Source of the DNA: Alicyclobacillus sendaiensis NBRC 100866
GTDB lineage: Bacteria > Bacillota > Bacilli > Alicyclobacillales > Alicyclobacillaceae
Length of the DNA stretch: 38,367 bases
Direction of reading: 5' to 3'
Assembly: GCF_001552675.1 (NCBI RefSeq)
Contig: NZ_BCRQ01000025.1
Location: 1 to 38,367 of the forward strand
In this document: positions 27,416-36,008 of the stretch, one piece after another
Layout of the letters: each line of letters opens with the position of its first letter
Position numbering within the stretch: the stretch's first letter is position 1
Program-made: the position numbers and the translations under genes
The notes under the pieces: model-generated
Database searches by the model: none
The model's input: only the letters and a program-made list of their open reading frames with translations
Told to the model about the DNA's origin: nothing

Positions 27416-28496
27416 CCCCATCCTCCATTCCCCACACCTCGGGAAGCGGAATGCCGTGTCGATCCGCCAGCGCGGCGAGATCGGCCCACACCTCGTCCGA
27501 GATGGGAATGCCGCGGCGGCTTCGCGCGAGTCGCTCCCGGTGCCGCCGCTCGCCCGGCACCGAGATGGGCTGTCCTTTTGCGGAAGGCGCGTCGTGAATC
27601 TCCGCAACAAGCAACGCCATTCGCTCGAGAAACGCCTCCTGGCCCACGAAGAACTCAGGATGCAGCGCCAGATAAAAGAAGCCGTTGCCTGGCGGCTTGC
27701 CGTCGTCTGCAAACATGAACCCTACGTCCCCCGCCACGTGCGCGCCGGCGAGAACGCCCGCCAGAACCTCCACCATGAGCGCGAGGGCGTATCCCTTCGC
27801 GCCGCCCATCGGCAACAGCGCCCCCGCGAGGGCGCGGTGCGGGTCGGTCGTCGGTTCGCCGTCTTCATCGACCGCTACGCCGTCGGGAAGCCGTTCACCG
27901 CGTTGCGCGCGCTCGATCACGGCGCCGCGCGAGATGGCGCTCGTCGACAGATCGATGGACAGAGGGTAGTCGAGCGGCGTGGGCGCGGCAAACGCGATGG
28001 GATTGGTGCCTATCAGGGGCTGTCGGCCGCCCGGGAGCGCAAGCGCGGGATACGTGTTGGCACAACAAAGCCCCACCATGCCGTAAAGCGTCGCCCACTC
28101 GGCGTACAGGAACAGAGCGCCGCAGTGGTTCGCGCGGCGCACCGCAACGGCCCCGAGCCCGGTTTCGCGGGCCAACTCGACCGCGTAAGCGGCGGCCTCC
28201 TTGGCACTCACGAAGCCAAGCGCGTCGTCCGCATCCAGGACGGCGGTCACCGGACCTGTTCGCTCCCAACCCAGGCGCGGGTTGGGATTGATTTTTCCAC
28301 TCTTCAAACCGTAAAGATACCACGGCAGGCGCATGACGCCGTGGCTCGAGATTCCGCGGAGATCGGATTCGATGAGCGCGGTAGCGGACCAATCCGCGTC
28401 GCGCTTCGCCACACCGACGGCGGCAAAACAGGCGCGCGCAAAGGCGTGCAGCGACGCGGGCGCGACGAGCCTCTGCAACCTCTTTCCACTCCCCAA
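27411..28496 (-). CDS. type-2 malate/L-lactate dehydrogenase family oxidoreductase
   Basis: NAD(P)-dependent oxidoreductase of the Ldh_2 family (archaeal-type malate dehydrogenase, ureidoglycolate and sulfolactate dehydrogenases, Bacillus YlbC/YjmC), 361 residues. It has the family features DLRGISSHGVMRLPWYL, VRRANHCGALFLYAEWA, GTNPIAFAAPT and the C-terminal PMGGAKGYALALMVEVLAGVL. The exact 2-hydroxyacid substrate cannot be deduced. The start is TTG 28496, 10 bp after the OatA-like stop, with GAGG and GGAG inside the end of that gene, so the two are cotranscribed despite unrelated roles. Confidence 0.85.
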   Translation of the reverse strand: MGSGKRLQRLVAPASLHAFARACFAAVGVAKRDADWSATALIESDLRGISSHGVMRLPWYLYGLKSGKINPNPRLGWERTGPVTAVLDADDALGFVSAKEAAAYAVELARETGLGAVAVRRANHCGALFLYAEWATLYGMVGLCCANTYPALALPGGRQPLIGTNPIAFAAPTPLDYPLSIDLSTSAISRGAVIERAQRGERLPDGVAVDEDGEPTTDPHRALAGALLPMGGAKGYALALMVEVLAGVLAGAHVAGDVGFMFADDGKPPGNGFFYLALHPEFFVGQEAFLERMALLVAEIHDAPSAKGQPISVPGERRHRERLARSRRGIPISDEVWADLAALADRHGIPLPEVWGMEDGA

Positions 28497-28506
28497 CGTC
28501 TCCGCC

Positions 28507-30405
28507 TCACTGCTCCACCGCCTGCGCCACCAGCTTCGCGTACACCATCGCCCCTGTGGGATTGAGGTGCACGCCGTCTGGCCAGAAGTACTCTGGATGC
28601 CCGGCGCTCGCTTGGTACCAGTTCACGAGCACCACGTGCGGATACGAGGCAGCCACCTGGGCCAGCGTCTGGTTGACCGCGTTTTGCCACGGCCGAGGTA
28701 CGCGCGTGTTGACCAAGATGATCTTTTTCACCGGCCCGAGCGATTGGAGGACGGAGACCAGTTGTTGTTTGCTGAAGGGCCCGTTGGTGCCGAGTTCGAG
28801 GATGACGATGTGGCCCAATTCTCCTTTCGCCTTCAGGGCCTGAACCACCTGCGGCGCCTGGTACATCTGGCGGCCCATCTGACCGTCGCATACGATACCC
28901 GGCAGGAGTTTCTCCAGGTCGGCCTCCACGTCAATCATGACCGAGTCGCCAATCGCCGTCACGCCCACGCCCGAGGCCTTTTTCGGCTTCGGATCCGCGA
29001 TGGTCCGCACGTCCGCGGTGCGCGGCGGGCTTGACGCCGAGGCTGGATGAGGCCCGGTTGGCGAATCCTTCGCAGTCTCCTCACCGCCCTGAGCCGCATG
29101 CGCCTCCGGCGCCGAGGGCTTGTCGCCGGATTCGCCCGCCGTCACGGGCTTCGCATGCACCTTGCCCAGCGACGCCACTACCGGATACGCCGTCATCCCC
29201 GCGCAGAACAGGATGGCAATCCCGGCCACGGCGCCAGTGCCGTACATCACGCGGCGCCGCCGGCTGCGAACGCGCCGCGTGCGGTACACCTCTCGAACAG
29301 CGCTGCTTTCTGCACGATGGCGCTTGCCGAGGCGCCGGATGGGCTCTTCCACCACCCGCCAGGAAAGCGCCGCAATCGCGATGGCGAGCGCCACCTGCCA
29401 CGCCGCGCGCAGCGGGCTGAAGTCGTTCGCGTCGATGAGCGGCGTCGTCAGAGCGATGATAGGAAAATGCCAGAGGTAGATGCCGTAGGAGCGGACGCCC
29501 AGCCACCGCCAGGGCTGCGAGCCAAACGCGCGGCCGAGCAGGGTGCTCGGATGTGCCAAACACGCCACCAGGCCTACCGTCGCAATGGAGAGAATCACCA
29601 GACCGCCGCGGTACAAGAACGGCTCGTACTCGTTCGTCTGCCAGATCATCCACAAGATCACGAAGAGGCTCCCGAGGCCGACGAGATCGAGCAAGAGGCG
29701 GCGGCGAGGCGCGAGCGGCCGACTAAAGCCGGCAGACGGCCACACGAAGGCGAGCATGGCGCCGATCAGCAATCCGAACGCGCGCGTGTCCGTGCCGTCG
29801 TAGACGCGCGTCGGATCCATGCCCGGTTGGTACAACGCGGCCATCCACACAGCCGAGCCGAGCGCGAGCGCGCCTGTGAAGGCGAGGATGCGCCCGCGCC
29901 GCCTCAGGACCTTCAGGGCAAACAGGAGGATGAGCGGCCAGAGGAGGTAAAACTGCTCCTCCACCGCGAGCGACCAGAGGTGGCCGAGCGGCGTCTGTCG
30001 GCCAAAGCTCTGAAAATAGGAGACCTTGTGAAAGATGAACCACCAGTTGCTCACATAGAAGAACGACGCGACGGCGTCCTGAAAGAACTGCGTGAATTGC
30101 GCCCGATCCGCCAGATACACCCAGATCATGACGGCGATGAGCATCACCACGAGCGCAGGCAACAGCCGCCTCGCGCGCCGCAGCCAAAACTGCTTGAAGT
30201 CGATTTTGCCGGTGTCCCGCCACTCCGACACGAGCAAATCCGTGATCAGGTAGCCGGAGAGCACGAAGAACACCTGAACGCCGAGCAGGCCTCCGGGAGC
30301 TCCATTCCAATTCACGTGATACGCGATCACGGCGAGCACCGCAAGCGCTCGCAATCCGTCCAATCCTGGCATGTACCGGCCATGCCCGCCCATCGGCTTT
30401 GGCAT
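28507..30405 (-). CDS. OatA-like acyltransferase-3/SGNH fusion protein
   Basis: A 632-residue membrane enzyme expected to O-acetylate a cell-wall glycan. Residues 1 to about 370 form the acyltransferase-3 domain with GLDGLRALAVLAVIAYHVN, FFVLSGYLITDLL and the diagnostic HLWSLAVEEQFYLLWPL. A basic loop, another membrane helix (GTGAVAGIAILFCAGMTAY) and a Ser/Pro/Ala linker follow. The C-terminal extracellular SGNH domain has canonical AIGDSVM, ELGTNGPF and WPDGVHLNPTGA. This architecture matches OatA peptidoglycan O-acetyltransferase, though teichoic or other polysaccharide acetylases share it. ATG 30405 has GGGAGGA about 10 nt upstream. A consensus TATAAT lies at 30457-30462. Confidence 0.9.
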   Translation of the reverse strand: MPKPMGGHGRYMPGLDGLRALAVLAVIAYHVNWNGAPGGLLGVQVFFVLSGYLITDLLVSEWRDTGKIDFKQFWLRRARRLLPALVVMLIAVMIWVYLADRAQFTQFFQDAVASFFYVSNWWFIFHKVSYFQSFGRQTPLGHLWSLAVEEQFYLLWPLILLFALKVLRRRGRILAFTGALALGSAVWMAALYQPGMDPTRVYDGTDTRAFGLLIGAMLAFVWPSAGFSRPLAPRRRLLLDLVGLGSLFVILWMIWQTNEYEPFLYRGGLVILSIATVGLVACLAHPSTLLGRAFGSQPWRWLGVRSYGIYLWHFPIIALTTPLIDANDFSPLRAAWQVALAIAIAALSWRVVEEPIRRLGKRHRAESSAVREVYRTRRVRSRRRRVMYGTGAVAGIAILFCAGMTAYPVVASLGKVHAKPVTAGESGDKPSAPEAHAAQGGEETAKDSPTGPHPASASSPPRTADVRTIADPKPKKASGVGVTAIGDSVMIDVEADLEKLLPGIVCDGQMGRQMYQAPQVVQALKAKGELGHIVILELGTNGPFSKQQLVSVLQSLGPVKKIILVNTRVPRPWQNAVNQTLAQVAASYPHVVLVNWYQASAGHPEYFWPDGVHLNPTGAMVYAKLVAQAVEQ

Positions 30406-30456
30406 TGTCTGTGATTCCTCCCGTCGGCGCAATCCGTGTCGAAATTCCCCGTTTCG

Positions 30457-30462
30457 ATTATA
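30457..30462 (-). promoter_or_regulatory. -10 element upstream of the OatA-like gene
   Basis: Perfect TATAAT on the minus strand, about 50 nt before the start codon; no good -35 is visible at standard spacing. The remaining space to the spoVAE stop (30463-30565) shows no clear terminator. Confidence 0.45.
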
Positions 30463-30565
30463 TCTAGGTGACGATAGAACTGGGCGTTGTGTTTCATGGA
30501 AATTCGCCAATGCGGATGCGCCGGGAGAAAGCGACGGGATCGACGAGATTCGATACGAGGGAGGA

Positions 30566-30916
30566 TCAACCCTTGGGCCGGAAGAACACCGCTGTCAGGA
30601 AGGCGAACACAATGGCGGCAGAAATCCCGGCACTCGTGAGCTCGAAGATCCCGGTGATGACGCCGACAAGCCCATGGACTTTGCCCTCGGCGATGGCGCC
30701 CTGTGCGAGCGCGTTGCCAAACGACGTGATGGGCACGGTGGCACCTGCTCCGGCGAAGCGCACGATGGGATCGTAGAGGCCGAGGCCGCCGAGCACCGCG
30801 CCCACCACCACGAGGATGGAAACCACCTGCGCGGGCTGCAGGCGAAAGACATCCATGAGCACCTGGCCGATGAGGCAGATGGCGCCGCCCACGAGAAAGG
30901 CCCACAGGTAGATCAC
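30566..30916 (-). CDS. spoVAE: stage V sporulation protein AE (SpoVAEb type)
   Basis: A 116-residue hydrophobic protein with about four membrane segments (IYLWAFLVGGAICLIGQVL, VSILVVVGAVLGGLGLYD, and the C-terminal ISAAIVFAFLTAVFFRPKG). It contains FAGAGATVPITSFGNALAQGA, shared with SpoVAC. It belongs to the SpoVA complex in the spore inner membrane that moves Ca-dipicolinate. The GTG start at 30916 overlaps the spoVAD stop (GTGA), with GGGGGG 8 nt upstream. Last gene of the operon. Confidence 0.93.
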   Translation of the reverse strand: MIYLWAFLVGGAICLIGQVLMDVFRLQPAQVVSILVVVGAVLGGLGLYDPIVRFAGAGATVPITSFGNALAQGAIAEGKVHGLVGVITGIFELTSAGISAAIVFAFLTAVFFRPKG

Positions 30917-31959
30917 GTCGCACGCCCCCCTGTTTGGCACGCTGCCTCGGGCCACTCGATGGCGACGGCATGGGCGATGCAAGGGATCGTCTCCTTCTGT
31001 TGATACGAGATGGGCGACAAGAGCGCCCCGGTCGCCACCACCAGCACGCGGCGCAGCTCGCCTTGCCGGAGTCTGCGCTGCACGTGGCCGTACGCGACGG
31101 ACGCGGAGCACCCGCACCCGCTGCCTCCTGCCAGCACCTCGGGGAGATCGCCATAGATGAGCACGCCGGCGTCGGCGTAGCGGTCCTGCGGAATGTCCAC
31201 GCGATGCTCCACCATGAGATCGCGGAGGATGCGGGAGCCCACGCGGCCGAGATCGCCCGTGAGGACGAGATCGTAATAGTCGTGCGGCAAGTCGAAGTCC
31301 CGGAAGTGACTCACGAGGGTGTCGAGCGCGGCGGGAGCCATGGCGGCGCCCATGTTGAAGGGGTCCGAGAGCCCCATGTCCACCACGCGGCCGATGGTAG
31401 CCCGCGTGACGACGGGGTGTTCGCCCTTGCCGTCGTTTGGGGCTACAACGGCCGCGGCCCCTGCGGTCACCGTCCACTGCGCGGTGGGGGGCTTTTGCGC
31501 GCCGTACTCGGTCGGATACCGGTAGTGCTTCTCCACCGCCGCGTTGTGACTGACCGTCGCGGCGAGCGCGTAGCGCGCGGCTCGCGCGTTCACCAGGAGC
31601 GACGCGAGCGCGAGGCCCTCCATCGACGTGGAGCACGCCCCAAAGATGCCGAGATACGGCACGGCGAGCGTCCGCGCCGCAAACGAGGAGGAGATGATCT
31701 GATTCATCAGATCCCCAGCGATGAGAAACGAGATGGCCTCCTTCGTCAGGCCCGCCTTCTCGATGGCCTTCTGGCACGCCTCGTCCAGCAGCGTGCGCTC
31801 GGCCTGCTCCCAGCTCTTCTGTTCCATTCGGATGTCGGCGTGGAGCAGATCGAAGTCGTCGGCGAGCGGCCCCTTCGCCTCCATCGGCCCTCCGATGGCC
31901 GCCGTCGACAGAATCATCGGTCGATGCTCAAACACCCAGCTCTGATGTCCCCTGAGCAT
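30913..31959 (-). CDS. spoVAD: stage V sporulation protein AD
   Basis: Peripheral, thiolase-fold SpoVA subunit that binds dipicolinic acid on the spore inner membrane. The 348-residue product shows AIGGPMEAKGPLADDFD, GDLMNQIISSSFAART, FGACSTSMEGLALAS and GGSGCGCSASVAYGH. ATG 31959 follows GGAGG at 6 nt, with spoVAC ending 3 bp upstream. It sits between spoVAC and spoVAE in the conserved AC-AD-AE order. Confidence 0.95.
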   Translation of the reverse strand: MLRGHQSWVFEHRPMILSTAAIGGPMEAKGPLADDFDLLHADIRMEQKSWEQAERTLLDEACQKAIEKAGLTKEAISFLIAGDLMNQIISSSFAARTLAVPYLGIFGACSTSMEGLALASLLVNARAARYALAATVSHNAAVEKHYRYPTEYGAQKPPTAQWTVTAGAAAVVAPNDGKGEHPVVTRATIGRVVDMGLSDPFNMGAAMAPAALDTLVSHFRDFDLPHDYYDLVLTGDLGRVGSRILRDLMVEHRVDIPQDRYADAGVLIYGDLPEVLAGGSGCGCSASVAYGHVQRRLRQGELRRVLVVATGALLSPISYQQKETIPCIAHAVAIEWPEAACQTGGRAT

Positions 31960-31962
31960 GCG

Positions 31963-32436
31963 CTACCTCCCCGGCGCGACGAGCGTGTGAAGGAGTCCGA
32001 TGAAAAAGGCCGCCACGACGCCCCAGACGATCACGGCCCCGGCGAGCTTGAACATGTTCGCCCCCACGCCGAGCACCCATCCCTCGGTCTTCGACTCGAG
32101 AGCGGCCGAGGCCATCGCGTTGGCAAACCCCGTCACCGGAATCGCCGTGCCCGCGCCCGTGAACCGCGCGATCTTGTCAAACACGCCGAGCCCCGTGAGC
32201 AGACAGCTGATCGCAATGAGCACCGCGACCGTCGGGTTGCCGGCGTCCTTGCGGCTAAAGCCGCACACGTACACGAAGAAGTCGCTCACCGCCTGGCCCA
32301 AGACGCAGACCAGTCCGCCTGCGACAAACGCGATGGCGAAGTTTCTCGCCATGGGGCGGGCCGGCTCGCGCGCGGACGCGAACGCCTGATACGCCTGCAT
32401 CACGGGCGTCGCCTTCTTCAGCTGTGCCTTTGGCAT
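31963..32436 (-). CDS. spoVAC: stage V sporulation protein AC
   Basis: A 157-residue integral membrane SpoVA subunit; its Bacillus counterpart behaves as a mechanosensitive channel for dipicolinate release. Features include NFAIAFVAGGLVCVLGQAV, VYVCGFSRKDAGNPTVAVL and FTGAGTAIPVTGFANAMASA, the segment repeated in SpoVAE. ATG 32436 has GGAGGG 8 nt upstream and lies 13 bp after the DUF421 gene. The absence of spoVAA, AB and AF fits the reduced spoVA2-type operons rather than the classic hexacistron. Confidence 0.95.
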   Translation of the reverse strand: MPKAQLKKATPVMQAYQAFASAREPARPMARNFAIAFVAGGLVCVLGQAVSDFFVYVCGFSRKDAGNPTVAVLIAISCLLTGLGVFDKIARFTGAGTAIPVTGFANAMASAALESKTEGWVLGVGANMFKLAGAVIVWGVVAAFFIGLLHTLVAPGR

Positions 32437-32449
32437 CTCGCGTTCCCTC

Positions 32450-33310
32450 CTAGCGCCGCAAGTACGGCTCCGTCTCCTTCACCACGCGCTCCATTTGCTT
32501 CGCCATGGCGGCGTATTCCCGCTTGGCCCCCTCATCCTCCGTGCCGAGCGCGTACAGCTCGAGATCCGCCTGCGCCTTCTTCAGCAGGATGTGTGTGAGT
32601 TCGCGCGCCTTCGGCTCGGGCACCTGGATGCGATCGTCATACAGGTCCACGAACAGCTCGCCCGCCGCGTTCACCTGCGCGAGGTACACGTTCTCGAGAG
32701 CCACGCCGAGCTTCTCGAGCTCGGCCTTGAGCCAGCCCCGGTTGAATCCGATGGTGGCGAGCCCTTCGTCCATGATCTTCCCATCCATGATCACGACCTG
32801 CGGCTGGGCCTCGGCCGGCACCTTGAGCCCGAGGCGCTTCGGCGTGACCGGCTCCGCCTCGGGCTTCAGCATGACGTTGACCGAGCCGTTGGACTCCATG
32901 ATGGCAAATTCCACGTCGGCCACCTGGAACACGTTCTTGGCCCGCAGGTGCTCCAGCAGTTCGTCGGTTGACATGCGCTCTTTGCGCAGGTTGTCCTCGA
33001 GAATTTTTCCGTTCTGGATAAGAACCCGCGCCTTGCCCTCGAGGATATCGCGCGCCTTCTTGCTCTTGAGTGCGATGAAGCTCAACAGGATGGGTAGCGC
33101 CGTGTACACCGCCATGGGCAACAGCCCGTGGTACAAGGGCGCCTGAAGCTGATCCGGGATGATGGCCGCCATGTCGCCAATGGCGATCCCGACGATGTAC
33201 TCAAAGAAGGTGATCTGCGACAGTTGGCGCTTGCCAATGAGCTTCGCGAACAGAAACATCGCGGCGAACGCGATGAGCGACCGGATGATGATGGTCAGCC
33301 ATTCCGCCAC
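32450..33310 (-). CDS. 2Duf-like protein (DUF421 plus C-terminal DUF1657)
   Basis: A 286-residue protein. The first about 90 residues form the DUF421/YetF membrane domain with three helices (IIRSLIAFAAMFLFAKLIGK, then QITFFEYIVGIAIGDMAAI), followed by the cytosolic YetF domain (KARVLIQNGKILEDNLRKE). The last about 50 residues (LLKKAQADLELYALGTEDE onward) resemble the separate DUF1657 protein of the next gene. This double architecture is that of 2Duf, encoded by spoVA2mob operons on Tn1546-like elements of Bacillus and linked to greater spore wet-heat resistance. The start is GTG 33310 with GGAGGTGA just upstream; the upstream extension overlaps an intercistronic hairpin. Confidence 0.88.
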   Translation of the reverse strand: MAEWLTIIIRSLIAFAAMFLFAKLIGKRQLSQITFFEYIVGIAIGDMAAIIPDQLQAPLYHGLLPMAVYTALPILLSFIALKSKKARDILEGKARVLIQNGKILEDNLRKERMSTDELLEHLRAKNVFQVADVEFAIMESNGSVNVMLKPEAEPVTPKRLGLKVPAEAQPQVVIMDGKIMDEGLATIGFNRGWLKAELEKLGVALENVYLAQVNAAGELFVDLYDDRIQVPEPKARELTHILLKKAQADLELYALGTEDEGAKREYAAMAKQMERVVKETEPYLRR

Positions 33311-33337
33311 CCGCTCACCTCCACTGGCGAGAAGCGA

Positions 33338-33359
33338 GCCAGGGAGCGTGCTCCCTGGC
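33338..33359 (-). terminator. intercistronic hairpin between DUF1657 and 2Duf genes
   Basis: GCCAGGGAGC (33338-33347) and GCTCCCTGGC (33350-33359) form a near-continuous palindrome, 11 bp after the DUF1657 stop and before the ribosome site of the next gene. Without a U-tract it may be an mRNA processing or stabilising structure or a leaky terminator. Confidence 0.45.
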
Positions 33360-33370
33360 GCCATCCGGGA

Positions 33371-33577
33371 TTAGAAGCCCTTGTACTGAGGCTCCTCTTG
33401 CTCCATTTGTGCGACCCGAGTCTGAAGCTGCTGCACCAGCTGCTGTGTCTGCTGCGCCGCCTGCGTGTACAGCTGCTTCGCCTTTTCATTGTCGGTCGCG
33501 AGGGCAAACGATTCGAGGTTCGCCTGCGCGCTCTTGAGGTTCGCGAGCGTCGTCTTCACCTGCTGCGCGATGGTCAT
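33371..33577 (-). CDS. DUF1657 small spore-associated protein
   Basis: A 68-residue soluble, helical protein, MTIAQQVKTTLANLKSAQAN through to the C-terminal EQEEPQYKGF, which is the standard DUF1657 ending. It is found as first gene of spoVA2-type operons; its biochemical role is unknown. The GTG at 33586 abuts the poly-G ribosome site, so ATG 33577, 8 nt from GGGGG, is the better start. A sigma-G promoter is expected upstream but I could not place one at correct spacing (a lone TGCATA is present). Confidence 0.92.
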   Translation of the reverse strand: MTIAQQVKTTLANLKSAQANLESFALATDNEKAKQLYTQAAQQTQQLVQQLQTRVAQMEQEEPQYKGF

Positions 33578-33711
33578 ACGATTCACCCCCCCATCTGGAC
33601 CGTAATGTCTCCGAACCTAGCCCACGCGTATGCATCGATCCGCCTGGAAATCGAGGGAAGGCGCACGATGTGGATGTTTGCATCTTTTTATGTCTTTTGT
33701 TTGTTTTGTTT

Positions 33712-33720
33712 TGCTATCAT
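33712..33720 (+). promoter_or_regulatory. extended -10 promoter of lutABC
   Basis: TGCTATCAT carries an extended -10 (TGC plus TATCAT), preceded by a T-rich tract with repeated TTTTG. It predicts a leader of about 120 nt before lutA. No LutR-like operator could be identified with confidence. Confidence 0.5.
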
Positions 33721-33846
33721 GGGGATACGCCCGATTCACGGCGCACTCGCCCGTGCAGCGCCACTGCGAAAGCGTTACACTGGAGACGACGTCTGCCGCA
33801 GAGACTCGCGGCTTTTGATCTCGTCGCCATCCTGGAGGACTGTCCC

Positions 33847-34593
33847 ATGAAAGTGAGCCTGTTTGTCACCTGCATCGTCGACGCCGTCTTCCCGCGCGTC
33901 GGCATCGCTGCCACGCGCCTCCTCGAGGCGAGCGGCTGCGAGGTCGATTTTCCCATCGGGCAGACCTGCTGCGGCCAGCCCGCCTTTAACAGCGGCTACG
34001 CGGACGAGGCTCGCCGCGTCGCGCGCACGCTGCTCGACGCGTTTGCCGACGCCGACGCCGTCGTGAGCCCGTCGGGATCGTGCGTCGGCATGATTCACCA
34101 CTATTACCCGAGCCTCTTCGCGGACGATCCGGCCCTCGCCGAGGAAGCCAAGCGGTTGGCGGAGAAGACCTATGAACTCTCCCAATTTCTCGTCAGCCGC
34201 CTGGGCAAGGTGGACTTCGGCGGCCGCTTCCCGCACCGCGTCACGTTTCATCCTTCCTGCCACGGCTCCCGCCTCCTCGGCGTGCGCGAGGAACCGCTTG
34301 AACTTCTGCGCCACGTGCGGGATCTCGAGCTCGTCGATCTGCCCTACGCCCGGGACTGCTGTGGCTTCGGCGGCACCTTTTCCGTCAAGATGAGCGACAT
34401 TTCAAGCGCCATGGCGCAGGAAAAGGCGGACAACGTCGTCGCGTCGGGCGCCGAGGTCCTCGTCTCCACCGACATGGGCTGCCTCATGAACATCGGCGGC
34501 ACCCTCTCCCGCCGCGGCGCCCAAATCCGCGTGATGCACCTCGCCGAGCTTCTCGCGGAAGCCGCAGGCCTCACCGAGGAGGTGACCGCATGA
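33847..34593 (+). CDS. lutA: lactate utilisation protein A
   Basis: A 248-residue iron-sulfur subunit of the LutABC L-lactate dehydrogenase complex. It contains two CCG domains: QTCCGQPAFNSG near residue 40 and HPSCHGSR...RDCCGFGGTFSVK in the second half, which bind [4Fe-4S] clusters and interact with LutB. ATG 33847 follows GGAGG at 8 nt. The stop overlaps lutB (ATGA), so the genes are translationally coupled. The operon would oxidise L-lactate to pyruvate. Confidence 0.95.
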   Translation: MKVSLFVTCIVDAVFPRVGIAATRLLEASGCEVDFPIGQTCCGQPAFNSGYADEARRVARTLLDAFADADAVVSPSGSCVGMIHHYYPSLFADDPALAEEAKRLAEKTYELSQFLVSRLGKVDFGGRFPHRVTFHPSCHGSRLLGVREEPLELLRHVRDLELVDLPYARDCCGFGGTFSVKMSDISSAMAQEKADNVVASGAEVLVSTDMGCLMNIGGTLSRRGAQIRVMHLAELLAEAAGLTEEVTA

Positions 34594-36008
34594 ACGCGCG
34601 CTCGTCCGTGCTTGACCGCGCAAAGTCGGCCCTACAGGACGACTTTTTGCGCGGCGCCGTCCACTTCACCACCGACAGGCTCCGCAACCGCAAGCAGGCC
34701 GTGACCGAGGACTTCGGCCACTGGGAGGCCTGGCGAGATCGCGGCGAGGCCATCCGGCGGCACACCATCGAGCACCTCGACTTCTATCTCGGGCAGTTCG
34801 CCGACAACCTTGAGCGCCTCGGCGCCCACGTCCACTTCTGCGCCGATGCAAGCGAAGCGCTCGCTGCCGTGACGGACATCGTCCGCGCCAAGGCCGCGAA
34901 ACGTGTGGTCAAGTCGAAGTCGATGGTCACCGAGGAGATCCATCTCAACCACCACCTCGAGGAGCTCGGCGTCCAGGTGGTGGAGACCGATCTCGGCGAG
35001 TACATCGTCCAACTCGCCGGCGAAACGCCGTCCCACATCATCATCCCGGCCATTCACAAGACCCGCGAGCAGATCAAGGCACTCTTCGAAGCGGACGGCG
35101 GCCAAAACCTCACCACCGAGACGCGCGATCTCGTCGCGTTCGCCCGCCGCCGCCTGCGCGAGATGTACCTCACGGCCGACATCGGCATCACCGGCTGCAA
35201 CTTCGCCATCGCCGAGACCGGCTCCATGGCCCTGTTCACCAACGAGGGCAACGCCGATCTCGTCGCCAACCTGCCGAAGACCCACATCGTGTTCATGGGC
35301 ATGGAGCGCATTCTGCCTACCCTCGCCGATCTCGAGGTCTTCGCCCACCTGCTGCCCAAAAGCGCGACCGGCCAGAACACCATCACCTACCTGTCCCTCA
35401 TCACCGGGCCGCGCCGGGCAGGCGATGGCGACGGCCCGGAAGAGATGCACGTCATCATCCTCGACAACGGCCGATCTCGCCAACTCGGCGATCCCGACTT
35501 CCAGGCGGTGCTCCACTGCATCCGCTGCGGGGCGTGCCTGAACGTCTGCCCCGTGTACCGCCAGATTGGCGGGCACGCGTACGGTTCGGTCTATCCCGGG
35601 CCCATCGGCGCCGTGCTGTCGCCGCTCCTCGAGGGAGGCGAAGCGTATCAGGACCTCCCGTACGCCTCGAGCCTCTGCGGCGCGTGCTACGAGGCGTGTC
35701 CCGTGAAGATCCCGCTTCACGACATGCTCGTCAAAGAGCGGCAACGCTACGTCGCGAAAACCGGCGGCAAGACCGGCGAAAAGGCGGCCTTCGCCACCTA
35801 CCGCGTCGCTTTCTCGGATCACCGGCGCTATCTCAGCGCCATTCGCGTGGCAAGACGCCTCCAGGGCGGATTTGCGAAAGACGGCGTCATTCGAGCCAAG
35901 ATCGGCCCGCTCGCCGGTTGGACGGATCGCCGGGATTTTCCCGCACTGGGCCAGCAGACGTTTCGCGAGTGGTGGATGGCGAGAAAGCGGGGGACGAGGC
36001 GTGGATAA
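34590..36008 (+). CDS. lutB: lactate utilisation protein B
   Basis: A 472-residue iron-sulfur protein. The N-terminal two thirds form the LUD domain (VKSKSMVTEEIHLN, GITGCNFAIAETGS, TNEGNADLVANLPKTHI). Two ferredoxin-type [4Fe-4S] motifs follow, CIRCGACLNVCPVY and CGACYEACPVKIP, and a C-terminal DUF3390-like tail. ATG 34590 has GAGGAGGTGA close upstream. It overlaps lutA by 4 bp and lutC by 8 bp. Confidence 0.96.
   Translation: MNARSSVLDRAKSALQDDFLRGAVHFTTDRLRNRKQAVTEDFGHWEAWRDRGEAIRRHTIEHLDFYLGQFADNLERLGAHVHFCADASEALAAVTDIVRAKAAKRVVKSKSMVTEEIHLNHHLEELGVQVVETDLGEYIVQLAGETPSHIIIPAIHKTREQIKALFEADGGQNLTTETRDLVAFARRRLREMYLTADIGITGCNFAIAETGSMALFTNEGNADLVANLPKTHIVFMGMERILPTLADLEVFAHLLPKSATGQNTITYLSLITGPRRAGDGDGPEEMHVIILDNGRSRQLGDPDFQAVLHCIRCGACLNVCPVYRQIGGHAYGSVYPGPIGAVLSPLLEGGEAYQDLPYASSLCGACYEACPVKIPLHDMLVKERQRYVAKTGGKTGEKAAFATYRVAFSDHRRYLSAIRVARRLQGGFAKDGVIRAKIGPLAGWTDRRDFPALGQQTFREWWMARKRGTRRG

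Noticed and set aside
33586-33720. Sigma-G promoter for the spore operon
   Set aside because: A TGCATA -35-like hexamer is present, but the nearest CATTAC is 21 bp away, outside the usual spacing.
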